DNA from: JAKVKY01 sp964293585
GTDB taxonomy: Bacteria > Bacillota > Negativicutes > Acidaminococcales > Acidaminococcaceae
NCBI GenBank assembly: GCA_964293585.1
Contig: CAXYYS010000019.1
Span: 1-37,385 of the forward strand
DNA: 37,385 nucleotides
Direction of reading: 5' to 3'
A program made the translations under genes and the position numbers. The notes beneath the pieces were generated by a model. The model was not told the DNA's origin and searched no databases. It saw only the letters and a list, made by a program, of their open reading frames with translations. Shown in pieces: positions 31,730 through 37,385 of the stretch (its first letter is position 1; each line of letters starts with the position of its first letter).

Positions 31730-34096
31730 GTGCCTAACGGTGACCATGTTCAGGGTAATGCCGTGCTGGCCCAGTTGGATGCGCGCGCCCTGGCAACGCT
31801 TCTTGATTATTCCAGCGCCTACGTCTACATCATCAACCGTGCTTCCTTGAAGATTGAATATATCAACAAGACGGCCCGGCAGCGTTTCCATGCCGAAGCC
31901 GACGGACACACTACCTGTTACAACGCCGTCTTCGGGCGTACTACTCCCTGTCCCTGGTGTCCTATTCAGCAAATTAAGAACGGTACCTTCTTTAAAGATC
32001 TTTATGTCGCCGAAACCAAGCAGTGGTTCAATTTTAACATGCACACTTCCATCCTGAACGGAAAAGAAGTAGTAGCTGCCTATGTCCGGGAGGTAACCCA
32101 GCTCAAAAGCGAGGAGCTGCAGTTCGATAAAACCCTGCAGGATTTACTGGTGGTAAACCCCCAGGCCTTGTGCGCCTTCCGTTTGAATCTGACCCGGAAT
32201 ATTTGTAGCATCGGTCATGGTTCTTCTGCCTACATCAAAAAACTTTTGCAGGCCGATACCGTAGACGAGGTCATGAGCAAGATTGAAACTATTATCACCG
32301 ACCCGCAGGATGCGAAAATTTTCCAAAAAACTTTTAACCGTACGCACCTGCTGCAATGTTTTAAAAACGGGCAGGACCGGCTTAGCATGACCTACCACCG
32401 TTTAACCGAGAACGGCGACACCCACTGGGTCACCTCGTATTTCAAGATCCTGCAGAATCCATACACCGGTGAAATCGAGGCTATCGCCTATTCCATCGAT
32501 ACGGATGAAGCTAAGAAAAAAGAAGCCATCCTGCAATCCCTGACTAAGCAGGAGTATGATTTTATTGCTCTCATTAACGTGTTCACAAAAGATGTTTCCT
32601 ACTTTTCCGCCACGGAAAATATCTCTAGTTTTGTACCCGCCCGCGGCCAAGGTTATATGAAGAACGTGCAACTGGCGGCAGAGCAGATTGCCTGGCAGCA
32701 TCACCAGGATAAAAAAGACTATCTGCAAAAGATGGATTTTGCCACCGTCCAGGCTAAACTGAACCAGACCGGCGAATACATCTTTTCCTATACCTGTGAG
32801 GATACCCAGGGACGCAAACGTAAAAAGCAGGTCAGCTTCCACTATTTGAGCCAGGACCATCACGATATTGTCTTTGCCAGGGCGGATATCACCATTTCCT
32901 TTGAACAGGAAATAGCAGCCGCTCAAAAACTACAGACCGCCATGCAGGAAGCACGCCAGGCCAATCGTAAGATGTCGGATTTTCTGGCTAACATGAGCCA
33001 CGATATGCGCACGCCGCTCAACGGTATCCTGGGCTATAGCCAATTAGGACTGGACGAAAAAGAGGATACCGCCAAAGACAACTACTTGCACAAGATTAAC
33101 CAGGCCGGTAATACCCTGCTGGGTTTAATTGATGATATGCTGGACCTGCAGCGCATCGAAAACGGCACCATCAAGCTGGACCCGGCGCCCGTCAGCTGCA
33201 GTACCGTGGTCAAGACTATCGTCAACGCCGTTCAGCCCAGTCTGGATGCCAAAAAAATTCATTTTACCATTGACAACAGCCGTGCCGTCATGGCTACTAT
33301 CAACATCGACCTGGTACGGGTCAGCGAAATTTTTATCAATCTGCTCAGCAACGCGGTTAAGTTTACGCCGGAAGGCGGACAGATTGATTTCATCATCATC
33401 TGCGACAAGCTGGAGTCCGGCTGTGTCCATGACCGCATCATCGTCCGGGATACCGGTATCGGTATTTCCAAAGGGTTCCTGCCCCGCATCTATGAGCCTC
33501 TAACCCAGGAACGTACAGCGGCCACTGCCCATATCGGCGGCAGCGGTCTGGGCATGTCCATCGTCAAACATCTGGTGGATATGATGGGCGGACATATCAA
33601 TATCAAGAGCGAGCTGGGCCGTGGCACCGAGATTACCGTCTGCCTGGATTTTGAGCGGGCCATGACCGCACCTGTAGACAACACCGGTAAAAATACCGTG
33701 GGCGACCTGCGGGGACTGCATATCCTGGTCTGCGAAGACAACCCCATGAATATTGAGATTGTCACCAAAATCCTGGAGCATTACGGTGCTGCCGTGACGC
33801 CCTGCCGTGACGGTCAGTCCGGCGTAGAAAAATTTGCCGCCCTGCCGGAAGGTTCCCTGGATGCCATCCTGATGGACCTGCGCATGCCGGTGCTAGACGG
33901 CTATGCTGCCGCCCAACAGATTCGCGCCTTGGCACGAAGTGATGCCAGAACCATCCCCATTATCGCCTTAAGCGCCGATGCCTATGCCCTAAACAAGGAG
34001 AAAGCACTGGCTGCCGGCATGAACAGCCACTTGTCCAAGCCTATCGACACAGCTAAGATGCTGGCCGAAATACAGCGCCTGGTACCCCAAAAATAA
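31730..34096 (+). CDS. cytoplasmic PAS-domain hybrid sensor histidine kinase
   Basis: A 788-residue kinase with no signal peptide or membrane segment. Three PAS-like regions occupy about residues 25-130, 140-265 and 275-395. The first has Cys63, Cys74 and Cys77 in a CY-x9-PCPWCP pattern that could bind a metal or sense redox. HisKA follows with MSHDMRTPLNG (phosphoacceptor His424), then HATPase motifs NLLSNAVKFTPEGG, RDTGIGIS and GSGLGMSIVKHLV. The C-terminal receiver has MDLRMPVLDG (Asp716) and HLSKPID. The start is GTG at 31730-31732 with AAGGG 6 nt upstream. No cognate output protein is adjacent. The kinase and receiver half resembles the 933-residue kinase at 10073. Confidence 0.92.
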   Translation: MPNGDHVQGNAVLAQLDARALATLLDYSSAYVYIINRASLKIEYINKTARQRFHAEADGHTTCYNAVFGRTTPCPWCPIQQIKNGTFFKDLYVAETKQWFNFNMHTSILNGKEVVAAYVREVTQLKSEELQFDKTLQDLLVVNPQALCAFRLNLTRNICSIGHGSSAYIKKLLQADTVDEVMSKIETIITDPQDAKIFQKTFNRTHLLQCFKNGQDRLSMTYHRLTENGDTHWVTSYFKILQNPYTGEIEAIAYSIDTDEAKKKEAILQSLTKQEYDFIALINVFTKDVSYFSATENISSFVPARGQGYMKNVQLAAEQIAWQHHQDKKDYLQKMDFATVQAKLNQTGEYIFSYTCEDTQGRKRKKQVSFHYLSQDHHDIVFARADITISFEQEIAAAQKLQTAMQEARQANRKMSDFLANMSHDMRTPLNGILGYSQLGLDEKEDTAKDNYLHKINQAGNTLLGLIDDMLDLQRIENGTIKLDPAPVSCSTVVKTIVNAVQPSLDAKKIHFTIDNSRAVMATINIDLVRVSEIFINLLSNAVKFTPEGGQIDFIIICDKLESGCVHDRIIVRDTGIGISKGFLPRIYEPLTQERTAATAHIGGSGLGMSIVKHLVDMMGGHINIKSELGRGTEITVCLDFERAMTAPVDNTGKNTVGDLRGLHILVCEDNPMNIEIVTKILEHYGAAVTPCRDGQSGVEKFAALPEGSLDAILMDLRMPVLDGYAAAQQIRALARSDARTIPIIALSADAYALNKEKALAAGMNSHLSKPIDTAKMLAEIQRLVPQK

Positions 34097-34135
34097 ACAA
34101 CGTTTCTAATTGACAAGCCTTTAGCAAAATAAAAA

Positions 34136-34184
34136 CCGTTCCTGCCTGCCGGAAAGTTTCCGGACTTGCAAGAACGGTTTTTTT
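34136..34184. terminator. terminator between hybrid kinase and rarA
   Basis: CCGTTC (34136-34141) pairs with GAACGG (34172-34177), with CCGGAAA/TTTCCGG inside, followed by seven T. Five A before it give weaker U-run function on the minus strand for rarA. Confidence 0.85.
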
Positions 34185-34223
34185 ATGTTTAAAATCAGGC
34201 ACATGCGGCGCTGTTGCCTCATC

Positions 34224-35546
34224 CTATTTTTGTTTATGCTGGCGTTTCCATTCTTTAATCTGCTGCAGGCGCTCCTTAAAGCGCGCTTCCAAACCCTGTT
34301 CCGAAGGTTCGTAATAAGTCCGGTTCAGCAAAGAATCCGGCAGGCACTGCATGCTGGTGAGGTGGTCCTTATAATCATGGGCGTACTGATAGCCTTCGCC
34401 GTAGTGCAAATCCCGCATCAGCTTGGTAGGCGCATTGCGGATATTTAGGGGCACCGGCTCGTCTAACTGAGTCAGGGCATCCGCCTTGGCATTGTTATAC
34501 GCTACCTCCATGGAGTTGGACTTAGGCGCCAGGGATAAATAAATGACGGCCTGGGTAAGATGCACGTTGCATTCCGGCATACCGATAAAATGGCAGGCCT
34601 GATAGGCAGCCACTGCCAACTCCAGAGCCCGGGGATCCGCCAGACCTACATCCTCGCTGGCAAAACGTACCACCCGGCGCGCCACATACAAGGGATCCTC
34701 TCCCGCTTCCAGCATCCGGGCCAGCCAGTACACCGCCGCGTCCGGATCGCTGTTGCGCATGGATTTATGCAAAGCGCTGATGATATTATAATGTTCCTCG
34801 CCGTTCTTGTCGTAGAGCAGCGATTTCTTAGACAGACATTGTTCCAGGGTTTCTTCGGTGACAGTTAGCGTATCGCCATCGGCCTCGCCGTTTAAGACCA
34901 CCATCTCCAGGGTACCCAGCGCCGTGCGCGCATCGCCGTTGGCAAAATTGGCAATCTGGGAAAGCATGTCCCGGGAAATAGTAATTTTTTGGCCGCCAAA
35001 ACCCAGAGGGTCCTGCAACGAGCGCGTTAATAGTCCCGTCAATTCCTCGGCTGTCAGAGCATGGAGCACAAAGACCTTGCAGCGGCTTAACAAGGCGCTG
35101 TTAATCTCAAAACTGGGATTTTCCGTGGTGGCGCCGATTAAAATGATACTGCCTTTTTCCACGAAAGGCAGGAATGCATCCTGCTGCGCCTTATTAAACC
35201 TGTGAATTTCGTCCACAAAGACGATGGTGCGGGCGCCGTACTGACGGTTGGCTTCTGCTTTCTGCATCACCGTGCGGATTTCTTTGATGCCGCTGGTAAC
35301 GGCGCTAAAATCAATAAAGGCCGACTTAGTATGCCTGGCGATAATCCGGGCCAGAGTAGTCTTGCCTACGCCGGGCGGTCCCCAAAAGATCATGCTGCTG
35401 ATATTGTCGTTTTCTATCAGACGACGCAAAACCTTGCCCGGTCCCAGTAAATGAGTCTGGCCCACGAACCCGTCCAGGGTCTGGGGGCGCAGGCGGGCGG
35501 CTAGCGGTTGTGTGGTTGTGCTTTCAAAGAGTCCCTGCTCTTCCAT
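34224..35546 (-). CDS. rarA: replication-associated recombination protein A (RarA/MgsA)
   Basis: A 440-residue AAA+ ATPase acting at stalled forks and resembling clamp-loader subunits. The N-terminal PLAARLRPQTLDGFVGQ is family-typical. Walker A GPPGVGKT is at residues 56-63, Walker B FVDEIHRFN near 109-117, the sensor-1 IGATTENPSFE near 136-146 and the arginine finger SRCKVF near 153. The C-terminal half carries the MgsA tetramerisation region (NIRNAPTKLMRDLHYGEGYQYAHDY). The usual strong GGAGGT precedes the ATG. Confidence 0.96.
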   Translation of the reverse strand: MEEQGLFESTTTQPLAARLRPQTLDGFVGQTHLLGPGKVLRRLIENDNISSMIFWGPPGVGKTTLARIIARHTKSAFIDFSAVTSGIKEIRTVMQKAEANRQYGARTIVFVDEIHRFNKAQQDAFLPFVEKGSIILIGATTENPSFEINSALLSRCKVFVLHALTAEELTGLLTRSLQDPLGFGGQKITISRDMLSQIANFANGDARTALGTLEMVVLNGEADGDTLTVTEETLEQCLSKKSLLYDKNGEEHYNIISALHKSMRNSDPDAAVYWLARMLEAGEDPLYVARRVVRFASEDVGLADPRALELAVAAYQACHFIGMPECNVHLTQAVIYLSLAPKSNSMEVAYNNAKADALTQLDEPVPLNIRNAPTKLMRDLHYGEGYQYAHDYKDHLTSMQCLPDSLLNRTYYEPSEQGLEARFKERLQQIKEWKRQHKQK

Positions 35547-35574
35547 AGTCTACCTCCGTACGTGCTGATACTTT

Positions 35575-35583
35575 ATTATAACA
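35575..35583 (-). promoter_or_regulatory. extended -10 promoter of rarA
   Basis: TGTTATAAT on the minus strand, 28 nt before the rarA ATG. The -35 is weak. Confidence 0.55.
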
Positions 35584-35741
35584 TAGCAGGCAAGAAAGTT
35601 GTACCTGGCGGAGCTGTCTTTGTTTCCGCTGTCATGGTGTAGTGCCTGACATTTTTTTAAAGTATCAGGCAAAATAATCACCTCTATCATCTACCATAAA
35701 TAGATTCTATTATCAGGCAGCTACAACAAATCTGCTTTTCA

Positions 35742-35750
35742 TGTTATAAT
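35742..35750 (+). promoter_or_regulatory. extended -10 promoter upstream of oadA
   Basis: TGTTATAAT on the plus strand, 122 nt before the oadA ATG, leaving a leader of about 115 nt. Confidence 0.5.
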
Positions 35751-35872
35751 TCTTGTATACAGAATACATGATACAATTTATTCTAAAAATAAACATTAGC
35801 TGCGCCCATAATTTTGCCGTAAAAAATACCGGACGCCGCACATGATTCTTGCAACCTAGGAGGTGCCAAACC

Positions 35873-37219
35873 ATGAAGACCCAACCCGTAAAAATTGTGG
35901 AAACCGTGCTCCGTGATGGTCATCAATCCTTAGAAGCCACCCGCATGCGCACCAGCGACATGATTCCTGCCCTGGAACAACTGGACGATGTAGGCTATTA
36001 CGCCCTGGAAGCCTGGGGAGGCGCCACCTTCGATACCTGCCTGCGCTATCTGGACGAAGATCCCTGGGAACGCCTGCGCGCCATCCGTAAACATGTGCAC
36101 AAGACCAAGCTGCAGATGCTGCTGCGGGGCCAGAATATTTTAGGTTACAACCACTACGCCGACGACGTGGTGCGGGAGTTTGTTTTTAAAAGCGTAGAAA
36201 ACGGTATCGATATCATCCGCATCTTCGACGCCTTAAACGATGTCCGCAACCTGGAATGCGCCATCCGCGCCGCCAAAGAAGCCGGAGCCCACGCCCAGGC
36301 CGCCCTGGTCTATACCGTAAGCCCCTACCACCAAGACTCGGACTATGTAAAACTAGCCCAGTCCGTGATTGACATGGGCGCCGACAGCATCTGCATCAAG
36401 GATATGGCCGGTTTGCTCCGCCCCTACGCGGCATATAACCTGGTCAAAGCCCTCAAGGCCCAAACCAGCCTGCCTATCGAAGTCCATTCTCATTGCAGCA
36501 GCGGCATGGCCAGCACCATGTACCTGAAAGCCATCGAAGCAGGCGTGGATATCATTGATACCGCACTGACCCCCTTTAGCCGCAGCACCAGCCAGCCCTG
36601 CACCGAAAGTATGGTGGCTATGCTGGAAGGCCTGCCCCGGGATACGGGCCTGGACCTGAAAAAACTGCACCCGCTCTCCGACTATTTTCTGACCGTCAAG
36701 CGGGCCGTGGCAGCCAAATTCAATTTGAACACCGATATCCAGATTGACCCCAAGGTGTTAAGCTACCAGATTCCCGGCGGCATGCTCACCAACCTGATGA
36801 AACAGTTAAAGGATCAGGGCGCGGCGGACAAACTCCCGGAATTATTTGCCGAGATGCCCCGGGTGCGGGCAGAACTGGGTTACCCGCCGTTAGTGACGCC
36901 CACCAGCCAGATTGTAGGCAGCCAGGCCGCCATGAACGTGATCCTGGGCCGCTACAAGATTATTCCCACCCAGGTCAAGGACCTGGTGCGGGGCAAGTAC
37001 GGCAAGACCCCGGGTCCCATCGACCCCGCCATCAAGAAACTGGTACTGGGAGACGCAGAACCTATCGGTCACCGTCCCGCAGACGATATTCCGCCGCAAA
37101 TGGCCAAGATGCGGCATGACCTGGCCCTGGCCGGTTACCCTCACGCCAGCACTGAGGATGTCTTAAGTTACGCTCTTTTCCCAGAGATCGCGCTGCCTTA
37201 TTTTAAACTACATAGATGA
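35873..37219 (+). CDS. oadA: biotin-dependent carboxyltransferase subunit (oxaloacetate decarboxylase alpha / transcarboxylase 5S type), no biotin domain
   Basis: A 448-residue carboxyltransferase. The barrel domain has TVLRDGHQSL near residues 11-20, EAWGGATFDTCLRYL near 46-60, RGQNILGY near 85-92, SICIKDMAG near 172-180 with the likely carboxylated Lys176, and EVHSHCSSGM near 203-212 with metal-ligand histidines 205 and 207. The PYC_OADA post-barrel domain follows, ending near residue 440. The C-terminal Ala/Pro linker and biotinyl lobe with MKM are absent, so a separate carrier is expected. ATG at 35873 has GGAGGTG 8 nt upstream. It fits decarboxylation-linked sodium pumping or propionate formation; beta, gamma and carrier genes are not in the window. 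Confidence 0.85.
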   Translation: MKTQPVKIVETVLRDGHQSLEATRMRTSDMIPALEQLDDVGYYALEAWGGATFDTCLRYLDEDPWERLRAIRKHVHKTKLQMLLRGQNILGYNHYADDVVREFVFKSVENGIDIIRIFDALNDVRNLECAIRAAKEAGAHAQAALVYTVSPYHQDSDYVKLAQSVIDMGADSICIKDMAGLLRPYAAYNLVKALKAQTSLPIEVHSHCSSGMASTMYLKAIEAGVDIIDTALTPFSRSTSQPCTESMVAMLEGLPRDTGLDLKKLHPLSDYFLTVKRAVAAKFNLNTDIQIDPKVLSYQIPGGMLTNLMKQLKDQGAADKLPELFAEMPRVRAELGYPPLVTPTSQIVGSQAAMNVILGRYKIIPTQVKDLVRGKYGKTPGPIDPAIKKLVLGDAEPIGHRPADDIPPQMAKMRHDLALAGYPHASTEDVLSYALFPEIALPYFKLHR

Positions 37220-37385
37220 ATTTCCTTCTCTGGCAAAACCTACCCTTGCCGGCATTACACCATGATAAGCTTAAAAGTGTGATCTTTATTGGTGGCTTTC
37301 TGCCAAGCTCATCCCAAAGTATGATTTTGCAAATTTTGCAAAAAAAAATATCACATTTTCTAAAAAAAAAGCGTCATTATTAGTG
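37220..37385. other. A/T-rich downstream region with tandem TTTTGCAAA repeats
   Basis: No gene. TTTTGCAAA occurs twice in tandem (37325-37333, 37334-37342), each containing the palindrome TTTGCAAA. A hairpin TTGGTGG/CTGCCAA lies near 37290-37307. No clear terminator follows oadA; this could be a promoter region for the next gene. Confidence 0.4.

Larger units (their letters stand above)
35547..35872. other. intergenic region between rarA and oadA with repeats and two divergent promoters
   Basis: No coding frame is visible. It holds the extended -10 of rarA (minus strand, TGTTATAAT, 35575-35583) and of oadA (plus strand, TGTTATAAT, 35742-35750). Three copies of a TRTCAGGCA motif lie at 35643-35651 (reverse), 35663-35671 and 35711-35719; the first two form an inverted repeat. 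Several A/T-rich stretches lie between. Confidence 0.55.

Noticed and set aside
1..37385. CRISPR arrays, insertion sequences, phage or integron structures, tRNA and rRNA genes
   Set aside because: No regularly spaced repeats, transposase or integrase signatures, terminal inverted repeats, or recognisable RNA-gene sequence were seen.

Overview
The window reads as chromosomal DNA of a moderately GC-rich Firmicute, most likely a Negativicute (possibly Acidaminococcaceae-like). This is inference from gene families and order. In support are strong GGAGG-type ribosome sites, TGNTATAAT promoters, an obgE-proB-proA block near nadD-yqeK-LCP-rsfS-cvfB, a biotin-free carboxyltransferase subunit of the decarboxylase/transcarboxylase type, and a MacA-like efflux adaptor as expected in a diderm. 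There is no rRNA, tRNA, CRISPR array, insertion sequence or phage gene, and base composition looks even throughout.

Layout. (1) 1-7726, minus strand: an aromatic amino-acid operon read as leader, two tandem DAHP synthases, tyrA, aroB, aroA, aroC, chorismate mutase, then the first codons of a tRNA-dihydrouridine synthase. (2) 7885-9962, plus strand: a LytTR response regulator and an AgrC-like sensor kinase, divergent from the aro operon. (3) 10073-14057: a hybrid sensor kinase with two periplasmic solute-binding domains, a GNAT acetyltransferase and a glyoxalase-fold protein. (4) 14150-25962, minus strand: housekeeping genes in two blocks (obgE-proB-proA and nadD-yqeK-LCP-rsfS-cvfB), separated by a tyrosine phosphatase and a MacA/ABC efflux set. 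(5) 26115-37219: mostly single genes or pairs, namely a hexapeptide acetyltransferase, an alpha/beta hydrolase, a DUF4405-like membrane protein plus a YSC84-like secreted protein, gph, a sodium/solute symporter, a second hybrid kinase, rarA and a carboxyltransferase subunit.

The most interesting element is the leader of the aro operon. A TTGACA-17-TAAACT promoter on the minus strand drives an mRNA whose first reading frame is a 47-residue peptide with a good ribosome site. Codons 12-27 of that peptide contain six Tyr and four Phe codons. A hairpin covers part of this codon run, a long-range complementary pair brackets it, and an intrinsic terminator (stem-loop plus eight U) follows 27 nt after the stop codon. 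The first structural gene is a DAHP synthase. This is the arrangement of ribosome-mediated attenuation responding to Tyr/Phe-tRNA charging, where many Firmicutes would use a T-box; I know of no description of this particular one.

Other points of note are a recurring extended -10 promoter class with weak -35 boxes, repeat motifs in the promoter regions of the second hybrid kinase and of rarA/oadA, and a small membrane protein whose start overlaps the end of the ABC permease gene.
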